Shown here: positions 27,097-35,664 of the stretch, one piece after another
How the letters are laid out: each line of letters starts with the position of its first letter
Numbering within the stretch: the stretch's first letter is position 1
Source: an uncultured Bacteroides sp.
GTDB taxonomy: Bacteria; Bacteroidota; Bacteroidia; Bacteroidales; Bacteroidaceae
NCBI GenBank assembly: GCA_949296415.1
Contig: CASFQC010000009.1
Location: 1 to 57,682 of the forward strand
DNA: 57,682 bases
Direction: 5' to 3'
Made by a program: the position numbers and the translations under genes
Notes under the pieces: model-generated
The model's database searches: none
Seen by the model: only the letters and a program-made list of their open reading frames with translations
What the model was told of the DNA's origin: nothing

Positions 27097-27493
27097 TCAA
27101 GTGTGAGCCGGGGCATAGCAGGCGAATATGCGCTCTATCTTACGCTGTTTGCCGGGAGTGACAGGATGCTCAAGATGACGGATGCAGGTGTAACCAAAGA
27201 TGCCTGATGTCATGGCGGATGGCCACGGCCAGATGCGGGAGTATGCCCGTTACTATGTTTGTGATTCCCCAAGCCGGGGTAACCTTCTTCATAGTGCGGT
27301 AGTAAATACACAGGGCGGCATCCGCAGACCAAACGGAGGAAGTGAGGCAACGCACCACAGACATGTCTTTCGGTACGTTCAGACCGACGAAATGGCGCAA
27401 GCACTGGTCTGCGCGGGGGCACTCATGGTTGAAGCAGTGGGCGTAATCGTGAGGAATGCAAGTGTAGTCGAAGTCGGGTGTCTTTTCCATCAT
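27097..27493 (-). pseudogene. DUF6078-like gene with a frameshift near its 3' end
   Basis: The intact-looking part reads MMEKTPDFDYTCIPHDYAHC through cysteine-rich CFNHECPRADQCLRH and TPAWGITNIVTGILPHLAVA, then stops at 27170. In the next frame, the DNA from about 27210 to the stop at 27097-27099 continues with FGYTCIRHLEHPVTPGKQRK and IERIFACYAPAHT. I recall this ending in proteins of the DUF6078 type from Bacteroides. The two parts join by a single-base shift around 27200-27212 (AIRHDI to FGYTC), giving about 131 residues. The cysteines (CxxxxCxxxxxC) could bind a metal. The family has no known function. Either a real frameshift or a sequence error. Confidence 0.65.
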
Positions 27494-27596
27494 CGTAATG
27501 TTTGGTTAAGAAAATAAAGACAAGTTTTTCAGACAGAAGTCCGTCACAGGTGCGGCATCTTTTTGCGCTTAATGGGAAATAACGCGTTAAACTATG

Positions 27597-27658
27597 TAAA
27601 CTATACTTTACTTTAAGAGTATATTATTTGCTTTTATGTAAAGTATACTTTATCTTTG
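27597..27658 (+). promoter_or_regulatory. Promoter with two palindromic operators for the membrane/XRE operon
   Basis: TTTG (27627-27630), 20 bp, TATCTTTG (27651-27658) is a full Bacteroidetes promoter. A perfect 14-base palindrome TAAAGTATACTTTA (27639-27652) fills the spacer and touches the -7; a second copy with one change, TAAACTATACTTTA (27597-27610), lies exactly 42 bp upstream, about four helical turns. The likely binder is the XRE regulator encoded at the end of the operon, giving autorepression; that is inference. Confidence 0.72.
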
Positions 27659-27685
27659 TGTCGTTCACATTAAAAACAAAAGCGT

Positions 27686-28483
27686 ATGAAAAGAGATTAT
27701 CTATTGCCGACTCGCTTCCGGTTGTGGGGGTGGGTGTTACTGGTGCCTTCGGTGCTATCGGGACTATGCTCCTTATATCATGGTTGGGAACCATATTTTG
27801 CTTGGATGGACGAGTTGAGTGTCATTGGCATGACGCTGTCCCTGCTGTTCATCGGCTTTGCCCGATGCCGCCAGGAAGATGAATGCGTTTCGGCCTTGCG
27901 GCTGAAAGCGTTGACGTTGGCGGTACTGGTGGAATATGCGGTGCTAGTGGTGGGCACGCTGACATGTTATGAGTTTGATTATTTTGTGTTTGTATGTTAC
28001 AACTTGTTTATGCTGTTGGTAGCTTTCGTCCTGCTTTTTCATGGCCTTGTGTGGCTTTGGCGGAAGGGACGGCTGACGGTCAGTGCCCGGACGTGGCTGC
28101 TTCCTCCATTGTATCGGCGGATAGGCTGGATGCTGGCGGTGCCTTTTGCAGTGGTTTGCGTCTGCGTGCTCTTCTCGCAAGACTTCGGTTTGAGTTGGTT
28201 GGATGAGGCAGGCGTGGTGGGGCTGACCGTCGCCTTGCTGCTCATTTCATTCTCCCGTGAGCGCCAAGAAGACGAATATATCGCCGCCTTGCGCACCAAG
28301 GCTTTGGTATGGGCCGTATATGTGTCCTATATCATACTGATAATAGGTACGGTAAGCATTTACGGAGACGCTTATCTGTACTTCCTCTTCAGCAACCTGT
28401 TTACGTTGCCCATTGTCTTTATCTTGAAATTCCGTTGGATGATGCATCAATTAAATAAGGAGGAAGGAAGCCATGACAAATAA
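27686..28483 (+). CDS. Membrane protein made of two homologous halves
   Basis: A 265-residue inner-membrane protein with about eight membrane segments. Residues about 3-125 and 134-258 are copies of one module: RLWGWVLLVPS / RRIGWMLAVPF, WMDELSVIGMTLSLLFIGFA / WLDEAGVVGLTVALLLISFS, RCRQEDECVSALRLKALTLA / RERQEDEYIAALRTKALVWA, and a final YNLFMLLVAFVLLF / SNLFTLPIVFILKF. The most conserved part, RQEDE..ALR.KAL, is polar and probably cytoplasmic. I do not recognise the family. It overlaps the XRE gene by 11 bp, so its function is tied to that regulator. Confidence 0.82.
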   Translation: MKRDYLLPTRFRLWGWVLLVPSVLSGLCSLYHGWEPYFAWMDELSVIGMTLSLLFIGFARCRQEDECVSALRLKALTLAVLVEYAVLVVGTLTCYEFDYFVFVCYNLFMLLVAFVLLFHGLVWLWRKGRLTVSARTWLLPPLYRRIGWMLAVPFAVVCVCVLFSQDFGLSWLDEAGVVGLTVALLLISFSRERQEDEYIAALRTKALVWAVYVSYIILIIGTVSIYGDAYLYFLFSNLFTLPIVFILKFRWMMHQLNKEEGSHDK

Positions 28484-28673
28484 CTTACGTGTGGAGCGCG
28501 CCATCTTGCGCATGACCCAACAGCAACTGGCCGAGGCCGTAGGTGTCAGCCGCCAGACCATCAATGCCATTGAGACGAAGAAGTATGTGCCATCTGCCGT
28601 GTTGGCCCTGAAGATTGCCCGCGTGTTCAGCAAGGCGGTGGAGGAAGTGTTCAGTTTGGAGGAAGGGGATTAG
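28473..28673 (+). CDS. Small XRE-family transcriptional regulator
   Basis: A 66-residue helix-turn-helix protein of the compact YgzD/Cro type: RMTQQQLAEAVGVSRQTINA is the HTH and IETKKYVPSAVLALKIARVF the following helices. Such proteins consist of the DNA-binding domain alone and often repress their own operon. It overlaps the 3' end of the membrane gene by 11 bp, and the palindromes in the operon promoter are the obvious operator candidates. This pairing of a small XRE protein with a multi-pass membrane protein is frequent in Firmicutes and Bacteroidetes, but its purpose is unknown. Confidence 0.88.
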   Translation: MTNNLRVERAILRMTQQQLAEAVGVSRQTINAIETKKYVPSAVLALKIARVFSKAVEEVFSLEEGD

Positions 28674-28700
28674 CGGCGGGGAAGGAGCCTGCATGTCCTC

Positions 28701-30020
28701 TCAGGTAGAGGCGTGCAGGCTTTTACCGTACAGTCCCGCCACGAGTTGGCAGGCAGTCTCCAGCCCCATGCTCCCGGTGTTCAGCATCAGGTCGTAGCGG
28801 TGCGGGTCGCCCCACCGTTCGCCCGTGTAGTATTCGTAGTGGGCGATGCGGTTGCGGTTGACGCGGGCAATCTCGGCTTTGGCCTTGTCGGCGGGCACGC
28901 CGTATTCCTCCGTGCAGCGGCGGTAGAGGCTTTGCGCGTCGGCATAACAGAACACCTTGACGAGGTGCGGGCGGTCCTGAAGCACATAGTCGGCGCAGCG
29001 GCCCACGATGATGCAAGGCCCTTTGGCGGCCAGCTCGCGGATGATGTTGCTCTCGGCCACAAACAGCACATCGTCCGGCGACAGGCTCCGCTCGCGTGCC
29101 GTCTCGCTTCCGGCGGCCAGGATGCACTTCAGCCAGAAGGAGGGGATGGACTGCTCGTTGCGGTGGATGTAGTCCTCGTCGATGCCGCTCTTCTGTGCCG
29201 CCAGGTGGATGAACTCCTTGTCATAGAGCTTGATGCCCAGTTCCTTGGCCAGCATCTCGCCCAGCAGGTGTCCGCCGCTGCCGTATTCGCGTGCAATGGT
29301 GATGACCGTGTGCGGCTCCTCCCCGGCGGCAGGAGAGGCAGAGGCCTGTATGCCCGTGGCAGGCTGAGGGCTGATCCAGCGGTCGACGAAGCGGTACCAC
29401 GGGCTGACAAAGTGCACGATAGGCCCTACCAGCAGGGCGGCAATCACCGTGCCCTCCCTCACGCCGTACACTCCGCCCATGAAGACCAGCGACAGCATTA
29501 CGGCCAGGGCCACCAGCGTCCAGTCGAAAGCCAGTTTCAGGTAGCCGAAGTCCCGGTGGAACTTCTTCACCAACACCCGCACGAAGTATTCGCCGGCCAT
29601 CATGGCCACGTCGGCCTTCACCTCCAGGGCAATGCCCACAGCCAGGATGACGCACCCGATGAGCAGGTTCACCATCTGGCTAAGGTAGGCCACCGGGTTC
29701 AGCCCCTGGATGATGAACATGCACAGGTCAATGCACAGGCCGAAGAAGAAGGTGATGACCACCTGCGAGAGATACATGCGCAGGTCTTCGCGCACTTGCC
29801 GCCGCGTCATGAACGGCAGTTCCAGCAAGACGAACAAGAGGTTCAGCACGATGGTCCACTGTCCCATGCTGAGCGGGGTGAACATGCTGGCCACGTAGGT
29901 GATGCTGGTGATGGGCGAGGTGCCCAACGAGGCTTTGGTGATGTAGGCCACGCCCATTGCATTGATGAAGAGGGCGATGGCGAAAAGCAGATAACGTCTG
30001 ATGAGATATTTGTTTTGCAT
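28701..30020 (-). CDS. YczE/YitT-type membrane protein fused to a cytidylate-kinase-like domain
   Basis: A 439-residue two-part protein. Residues 1 to about 215 hold five to six membrane segments of the YczE/YyaS/YitT type (AYITKASLGTSPITSITYVA is the typical entry motif). After a low-complexity linker (PATGIQASASPAAGEEP), residues about 235-435 form a cytidylate-kinase-like P-loop domain (VITIAREYGSGGHLLGEMLA, LYDKEFIHLAAQKSGID, GPCIIVGRCADYVLQ, RNRIAHYEYYTGERWG). The P-loop is GSGGHLLG, without the classical GKS/T lysine, as in the Cytidylate_kin2 group, so kinase activity and substrate are open. The fusion itself is known from Bacteroides. Minus-strand -7 TACCTTTG lies at 30065-30072. No partner gene. 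Confidence 0.87.
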   Translation of the reverse strand: MQNKYLIRRYLLFAIALFINAMGVAYITKASLGTSPITSITYVASMFTPLSMGQWTIVLNLLFVLLELPFMTRRQVREDLRMYLSQVVITFFFGLCIDLCMFIIQGLNPVAYLSQMVNLLIGCVILAVGIALEVKADVAMMAGEYFVRVLVKKFHRDFGYLKLAFDWTLVALAVMLSLVFMGGVYGVREGTVIAALLVGPIVHFVSPWYRFVDRWISPQPATGIQASASPAAGEEPHTVITIAREYGSGGHLLGEMLAKELGIKLYDKEFIHLAAQKSGIDEDYIHRNEQSIPSFWLKCILAAGSETARERSLSPDDVLFVAESNIIRELAAKGPCIIVGRCADYVLQDRPHLVKVFCYADAQSLYRRCTEEYGVPADKAKAEIARVNRNRIAHYEYYTGERWGDPHRYDLMLNTGSMGLETACQLVAGLYGKSLHAST

Positions 30021-30241
30021 ACGTAGAGAGTTTAATCTTCCTTGTGCTTGCGCTAAAGCGAGTGCAAAGGTACGAAAAAACCGTCCAGGTTATTCTCCCG
30101 TTTTTTCTTCCGGCGGGCAGGAATGGGGCTTTCCGCTCCATCAGTTAACATCCCTTAGCACTTGTTGAGCGACTGTTGAACAAGAAAGTGCGGCGGGTTG
30201 CAGACCTTTGCTTCATCAAAACCATTAAAAACCATAGAACG

Positions 30242-31069
30242 ATGAAGAAAGTATTTATCCTGATTCTACTCTTGCTCCCGCTTTGGCTGGGTGCCCAAGA
30301 GAAAGCCGTTTACCGCATTACCTACGATTGCGATGCCCTGCGCGACAACAAAGCGCGGAAAACCTACCGCTGGAACCTGGACATAGGGGAGGCTACCGCC
30401 GTATTCTACAATCCCGCCAACCGCCAATACCTCACAGAGTCCGAGGAACTCAAACACTCCGAGGATGTCATGGCAGCCATAGCCGGCTTACAGCAGCTTT
30501 GGGCCAAGTATCCCAACATGAGCGGACTGCAGGTCTTGACGGGCAAGCCCGAGGCGGGGAAATATACCTATGTGAATAGTATAGGCGCGGACAACCTGAA
30601 GTATGAAGAACCCCTGCCGCCGCTGGACTGGACGCTGACCGACAGCGTGAAGACGGTCTGCGGCTACACGTGCCACCAGGCGAAGGCGGGGTTGTATGGC
30701 CGCGTGTGGACGGTGTGGTACGCTCCCGAACTGCCCCTGTCCTACGGCCCGTATGTGTTGGGCGGACTGCCGGGCCTTATCCTGGAGGCGGTGGATGCGG
30801 ACGGCATTTTCCACTTCACGGCGGTGGGCATCGGGCAGGCCCCGGAGAATACCAAGGTGGAATTTGGGCCGAGCCTGGAGGAACCCGTGAAGTGTACACG
30901 AAAGAAATACCTGTCCTTGCGCAAGCTCCGTGCCGAACAGACTTATTCCGAGCAGGCGAAGGACATCTTGGCCGCTTCGGGCGCCAAGGTGGTCAAGATA
31001 ACGGATGCCAGCGGAAATGAAATTACGAACCAGAAAGCACCCCGTAAGAACTATCTTGATTTGGAATGA
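30242..31069 (+). CDS. GLPGLI-family secreted protein
   Basis: A 275-residue exported protein of the GLPGLI family, named for the motif seen here in YGPYVLGGLPGLILEAVDAD. Signal peptide MKKVFILILLLLPLWLGAQ; the ATG at 30242 is chosen because the longer frame from 30176 adds 22 residues before a clear signal. The region around the motif (DSVKTVCGYTCHQAKAGLYG, RVWTVWYAPELPLSYGPYVL) is typical. Function unknown; family members commonly sit beside a TonB-receptor-like gene, as here, where the next ATG is 4 bp after the stop. Confidence 0.9.
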   Translation: MKKVFILILLLLPLWLGAQEKAVYRITYDCDALRDNKARKTYRWNLDIGEATAVFYNPANRQYLTESEELKHSEDVMAAIAGLQQLWAKYPNMSGLQVLTGKPEAGKYTYVNSIGADNLKYEEPLPPLDWTLTDSVKTVCGYTCHQAKAGLYGRVWTVWYAPELPLSYGPYVLGGLPGLILEAVDADGIFHFTAVGIGQAPENTKVEFGPSLEEPVKCTRKKYLSLRKLRAEQTYSEQAKDILAASGAKVVKITDASGNEITNQKAPRKNYLDLE

Positions 31070-31073
31070 ACCT

Positions 31074-33602
31074 ATGCGTACACTCATCTTTATCTTAGTA
31101 GGCATCCTGGGGATGGCGAGGGGGATGGCCCAGTCCTCCTTGCCTTTCGAGGGAACCGTGCACGATGCCTCCGGCAAGCCGCTCCCCGGGGCCAATGTCG
31201 TGCTCTATTCGGACGGGGGCAAGCTCCTGGCCTATACAGTCGTGGGGCAGGACGGGCATTTCTCCCTGAAGCGCCTGCCGGAAGCCGTCCGCCTGACGGT
31301 CAGCTTCATGGGTTATCGGGCGGTCAGTGTGCCGGTAGGGGAGTTCAAGAACGGGCAGGACATTGTGCTGACGGAATCTGCCTTTCAACTGCGGGAAGTG
31401 GTGGCCAAGCCCGAACGCATTTCCCAACGCGGGGACACCCTGACTTACTCCGTGGCCAACTTCAAGCAGGCGCAAGACCGCTCCATTGCCGACGTCATCG
31501 CCAAGATGCCGGGCCTGGAGGTGAAGCCCGACGGCAGCATCGAGTATCAGGGCGAGGCCATCAATACCTTCTACATCGAGGGGCTCGACCTGATGGGCGG
31601 GCAGTATGCCGTGGCCAGCAACAACATTCCGGCAGACAAGGTGCAGGACGTGCAGGTGCTGGAGCATCATCAGCAGGTGAAGTCCCTGCGCGGGGTCAGC
31701 TTCAGCGAGCAGGCCGCGCTCAACATCGTGCTGAAGGAGGATGCCCGTTCGGTGTGGACGGGACTGGCCGACCTGGGCGTGGGCGTGGCGGGCCGGGGCG
31801 AAGGCGTGACGTATGACAACCGCCTGATGGGAATGCAGTTCAACAAGCGCTTCCAGACCCTGATGATGTACAAGAACAACAACACGGGCGCCGACATCGG
31901 CCACGAGGTGCAGGACATCGCCGACCTGAACGGCTACCAGGCCGAGACGGGGCTTGTCAGCTTGATGGAGTTGGGCGGCCCGGACTTTGACGCGCAACGC
32001 TACACGTTCAACCACAGTCACCTCCTGGCGGGCAACTGGCTGTGGAAGACCGGACGCGATGCCGACCTGCGCATCCAGGCCAGCGGTTTCCTCGACCGGG
32101 AGGAGCAGCGCAGCGCGAGTTCCCTTACTTACCTGATCATCGACGGCACGCCCGTTGTTACGGAAGACTACCGGTTGACCAACCGGCGCAAGGAGTTGAA
32201 GGGCGAAGTGTGCTATACCCTGAATGCCGACCGCACCTACCTGCGGAGCAGCACCCGGGTGTATGCCGACTGGGATGCCGGCGAGGGGACGATGCACTGC
32301 AACGACCGCGATGTCCCGCTGCGCGTCAAGCCCTACAAGCGCGTGGTTTCCGAAGACCTGAGCCTGTCGCGCACCACGGCGCGGGGAGACGTGTGGCAAC
32401 TGTATTCGTCCACCGGCTGCACCTTCCTGCCCGGCCAGCTTCTGACCCTCAACGGGCAGACCCAACGGCTGGACCTGAACCTGTTTTCCACCCACAGCGA
32501 GGCTGCTTTCCATAAACGGCTGGGCCGGCATTTCCTGAACAATACGCTGGGCTTCGACTATCGGCGGCAAGCCGTCAACGGGGCCGTGTGGCAGTTGGCG
32601 CAGCCCTATTGGGAACCGTCCACCCAACTGCGCTTCGGCCGGCACCGGCTGGAGGGCGGCGTCAAGGTCAGTTATGTCCGGCAGCGTTACGAGGGCACGT
32701 CCGTCGGCAGCGTCTGGGCAGAGCCGTCCTTGCGGTGGGAGTGGAAGCTGTCTCCCCAGTCCGAACTGTCGCTGAACTACCGGCTGTCGGCCACGCCCCG
32801 CGAGGGCACGTCCCTGGTCACCGGGCCCCTCTTTACGTCCTATCGCAACCAGTATGCGGGCAGCGGGCAACTGGGCGAGCGGTTCTCCCATATCCTGTTG
32901 GGCCGGTATCAGTATCGCCATCCGGTGACGGGACTCTTTTTCCATCTCCGCCCGATGTATGTCCGTTCTTCCGGCAACGTCTTGTATGAGAGCAGGCTGG
33001 AGCAGGACGTTTATGTGCAGCAGGCCACGCGGCGGACGTATCGTGCGGACACGTACAGCCTGGGCACCCGTCTGTCGAAGACTTTCTTCTGGGGCCGGAC
33101 CACCGTGGGGCTGAACGGTTCGTTCCAGTCCACGGGCTATGCCTACCTGTCGTCCGGGCAGGTCCGCGAGGCCCGGGTGGATGGCTATGCCGTGTCGGTG
33201 GACTATTCGTTCCGGCCGGCCGGGTGGCTCTCCGTGGAGGGGAAGTCCGGGGCGGCGGTCACCGCCCGCAAGGAGCTGGGCGAGGGGGCGTCTGCCTCCC
33301 CCGTGAGCCGCGTGGTCGATTGGTCCCACCGCGCCGATTTCCACCTCCTGCCTGCCGCCGGGTGGATGCTGTCGTGGGACAATGAACTGTATCACAGCAG
33401 CGAGCCGGGTTTCGGGCTGAATTATTTCTGCAACCTGGCCCTGAGCTACCGGACGAAGCGTTGGGAACTGTCCCTCCTGGCCAACAACGTGGCGGGCACT
33501 GCGGAGTATCGGCGGCGGGTGGTGTCGTCCACGCTCCAGTCCTACACGCTGACCTACCTTCGCCCGCGCGAGTTCCTCCTCCAATTCAGCATCGACTTAT
33601 GA
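31074..33602 (+). CDS. TonB-receptor-like outer-membrane protein paired with GLPGLI
   Basis: An 842-residue protein: signal peptide 1 to about 20 (ends RGMAQ), carboxypeptidase-regulatory domain about 24-105 (FEGTVHDASGKPLPGANVVL), a plug-like domain about 115-215 (DVIAKMPGLEVKPDGSIEYQ) and a long beta-barrel. The barrel ends LLQFSIDL. The start at 31074 is preferred to 31005 because it puts a signal peptide at the N-terminus and follows the GLPGLI stop by 4 bp. Cargo is unknown. A two-component system lies tail-to-tail after it, 3 bp away. Its coding DNA is notably GC-rich at third positions, which creates long spurious antisense frames. Confidence 0.88.
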   Translation: MRTLIFILVGILGMARGMAQSSLPFEGTVHDASGKPLPGANVVLYSDGGKLLAYTVVGQDGHFSLKRLPEAVRLTVSFMGYRAVSVPVGEFKNGQDIVLTESAFQLREVVAKPERISQRGDTLTYSVANFKQAQDRSIADVIAKMPGLEVKPDGSIEYQGEAINTFYIEGLDLMGGQYAVASNNIPADKVQDVQVLEHHQQVKSLRGVSFSEQAALNIVLKEDARSVWTGLADLGVGVAGRGEGVTYDNRLMGMQFNKRFQTLMMYKNNNTGADIGHEVQDIADLNGYQAETGLVSLMELGGPDFDAQRYTFNHSHLLAGNWLWKTGRDADLRIQASGFLDREEQRSASSLTYLIIDGTPVVTEDYRLTNRRKELKGEVCYTLNADRTYLRSSTRVYADWDAGEGTMHCNDRDVPLRVKPYKRVVSEDLSLSRTTARGDVWQLYSSTGCTFLPGQLLTLNGQTQRLDLNLFSTHSEAAFHKRLGRHFLNNTLGFDYRRQAVNGAVWQLAQPYWEPSTQLRFGRHRLEGGVKVSYVRQRYEGTSVGSVWAEPSLRWEWKLSPQSELSLNYRLSATPREGTSLVTGPLFTSYRNQYAGSGQLGERFSHILLGRYQYRHPVTGLFFHLRPMYVRSSGNVLYESRLEQDVYVQQATRRTYRADTYSLGTRLSKTFFWGRTTVGLNGSFQSTGYAYLSSGQVREARVDGYAVSVDYSFRPAGWLSVEGKSGAAVTARKELGEGASASPVSRVVDWSHRADFHLLPAAGWMLSWDNELYHSSEPGFGLNYFCNLALSYRTKRWELSLLANNVAGTAEYRRRVVSSTLQSYTLTYLRPREFLLQFSIDL

Positions 33603-33605
33603 GGT

Positions 33606-34295
33606 TCAGAAGAGAAGCCGGTATCCCTCTCCCCGCTGGTTAATCAGCTTCACGTCAGGGTCTTTGGACAGGCGGTGTCTCAGGCGGGAGATGAACGTCT
33701 GGAGGCTGCGGGTGCAGAAGAAATCGTCGTCGCCCCAAAGGTCGAGCAGGATGTCCCGGGCCGGGACGAGGGCGTGCGGCTGTCGGCAGAGGCGTTCCAG
33801 AATCTCGCTTTCCCGGTTGGGCAGCTCGTGGCTTTCGCCGGTGGGCAGGTAGGTCAGCGTGCGTTTGCCGGGGTCGAACTGGTAGTGTCCGATTCGTGCC
33901 TTCCCTTTCTGCGGGGCCGACGGGGCGGAGAGCCGCCCCGTCAGGGCCTGTATACGCACCATCAGTTCCTTCATGCCGAAAGGCTTCTTCAGGTAATCGT
34001 TGCCTCCGGCGTGGAAGCCTTCCACCACGTCGTCCACGGTGCTTTTGGCCGTAAGGAAGAGGATGGGCGTGCGGCTGTCCGTCTGCCTGATTCTCCGCAC
34101 CATGTCCAGGCCCGACAGTTGGGGCATCATGATGTCCGCCACGACGATGTCCGGACTTATCTTTGCAAATGCCTCCAGTCCCTTTTCGCCGTCGCAGGCC
34201 AGGGAAACCCGGAAGCCGTTGGCCTCGAGGGCGTCTTTGATGATGCGGGCCAGCGTGGGCTCGTCTTCTACTACCAATACGTGTATGCTGTCCAT
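33606..34295 (-). CDS. OmpR-family response regulator
   Basis: A 229-residue response regulator. Receiver domain 1-120: acidic pair VEDE (Asp11), phosphorylated Asp54 in VVADIMMPQLSG, Thr/Lys in FLTAKST and KKPFG. Winged-helix effector 135-229 (ELPNRESEILERLCRQP, FISRLRHRLSKDPDVKLINQ, RGEGYRLLF). All residues for phosphotransfer are intact. It is second in an operon with the kinase, 10 bp after it. The overall type is that of RprY-like regulators; targets may include the adjacent GLPGLI/TonB pair, which is inference. Confidence 0.93.
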   Translation of the reverse strand: MDSIHVLVVEDEPTLARIIKDALEANGFRVSLACDGEKGLEAFAKISPDIVVADIMMPQLSGLDMVRRIRQTDSRTPILFLTAKSTVDDVVEGFHAGGNDYLKKPFGMKELMVRIQALTGRLSAPSAPQKGKARIGHYQFDPGKRTLTYLPTGESHELPNRESEILERLCRQPHALVPARDILLDLWGDDDFFCTRSLQTFISRLRHRLSKDPDVKLINQRGEGYRLLF

Positions 34296-34305
34296 GTCTC
34301 TTCTT

Positions 34306-35664
34306 TTATAATGTGATGTAGAACGTGCTGCCCCGTCCTGGCGTGCTTTCCACCGTCAGGCGGCCGCCGTGTTTCTCCACGATGCTCCGGGCAAAGAACA
34401 GTCCGATGCCGTAGCCCTTGACGTTGTGCACGTCGCCGGTGTGCACGCGGTAGAATTTCTCGAAGATGTGCTCCTGGTCGCGCGGGGCGATGCCGATGCC
34501 GTTGTCCGCGATGGCTATCACGGTGTGCGTCCCCTCCCTCCGGGCGTCAAGGCGGATGTCCACTTGTGCGCCCGAATACTTCACGGCATTGTCGAGCAGC
34601 GTGGCGAGCACGCTGGACATCAGCTTGCGGTCGATGCGGACGCTGAGGCTGTCGGGGCAGACGGTGACCGCCGTCGTGCAGGGCTTGCGGGCGCTCAGCC
34701 TCGTCTGGGCGGCGGCCTCTTCCAGCAGCGGCTGCACGGGCGTATCGGTCAGTTCGAGTTGCAGGCTGTCCCGGTTCTTCAGCGTGGTGGAGAGAATCAT
34801 TTCCACCAGCCCCGTCAGCTTGTCCAGTTGCCCTTTGATGATGTTCAGGTATTCTTCGCGCAGGGCGGGGTTGTTGCCCAGTTCGCCACACTCCAGCAGG
34901 GTGTCGCTGGCGGCATAGGCCACGGCGATGGGCGTCTTCAGTTCGTGGGTGATGTTGCCGGCCAGGTCGTTCTTCATCCGCTCCAGGTCCCGTTGCTTCC
35001 GCAAGGCCCGGTGGATGAACCCGAAGGCGGCAACGACTGTCAGCAGGATGCCTGCCGACACGGCCAGCACGCCCGCCATCTCCCGGAGGATGCGTGCGGT
35101 GAGCGATGGGGAACGGAGCTCGTAGACGCCCGTGTTGAGGTTGGTGGTGACGGGAATGACCGGGTCGCCGTCGGCCGGGCGGTATCCTTCCGTGGCCACC
35201 GAGTCAATGGGCACTCCGTCGCGCAGGAAGCGCAATTGGTGGGGCAGGGTCAGCCCGATAGAGTCCAGGGAGCGTGTGAAGAGTTCGTCCACCCGGCGGA
35301 TGTCGAAATTGCCGGCGATGAATGCTTCTCCTTCCGGCGTATGGCGGTCGATGCGGTGCACGGTGATTTCCTTGGGCTTCCCCTTCAGCGTGTCCATGCC
35401 GATGGATATGACCATGCCTTGGGGATTGGGCGAGGGGGTGTAGAGGACGGTGGTGTCCGACTCCAGGCTTTTGCGCCATTTTTCGGCAAATTCAGCCCCT
35501 TCCGCCTCGGTCAGCAGGGAGCTGATGCGGGCGACAAGCGCCTGCCGCTGGGTGTGGTACAGGCCGTACAGCCAGTAGGCTTCGTAGGCGGCCACGGCGA
35601 GCAGGGTCAGGGCGGCGGCCAGGAAGATACGGTGTCTCTTGAAGAAAATCCCTATCATAAGCAA
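34306..35664 (-). CDS. Sensor histidine kinase
   Basis: A 452-residue membrane kinase. TM1 about 11-31 and TM2 about 196-217 flank a periplasmic sensor of about 160 residues with no recognised fold. The HisKA domain has the autophosphorylated His (near residue 239) in GNITHELKTPIAVAY. The ATPase domain has N box LATLLDNAVKYSG, G1 IADNGIGI and G2 GYGIGLFFARSIVEKHGG. Either ATG of MLMIG (35664 or 35658) could start it. A minus-strand -7 TAATTTTG is at 35697-35704. Confidence 0.92.
   Translation of the reverse strand: MLMIGIFFKRHRIFLAAALTLLAVAAYEAYWLYGLYHTQRQALVARISSLLTEAEGAEFAEKWRKSLESDTTVLYTPSPNPQGMVISIGMDTLKGKPKEITVHRIDRHTPEGEAFIAGNFDIRRVDELFTRSLDSIGLTLPHQLRFLRDGVPIDSVATEGYRPADGDPVIPVTTNLNTGVYELRSPSLTARILREMAGVLAVSAGILLTVVAAFGFIHRALRKQRDLERMKNDLAGNITHELKTPIAVAYAASDTLLECGELGNNPALREEYLNIIKGQLDKLTGLVEMILSTTLKNRDSLQLELTDTPVQPLLEEAAAQTRLSARKPCTTAVTVCPDSLSVRIDRKLMSSVLATLLDNAVKYSGAQVDIRLDARREGTHTVIAIADNGIGIAPRDQEHIFEKFYRVHTGDVHNVKGYGIGLFFARSIVEKHGGRLTVESTPGRGSTFYITL

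Noticed and set aside
31095-33584. 829-codon antisense frame across the TonB-receptor-like gene
   Set aside because: A shadow of GC-rich third positions; the plus strand encodes a clear signal peptide, plug and barrel.
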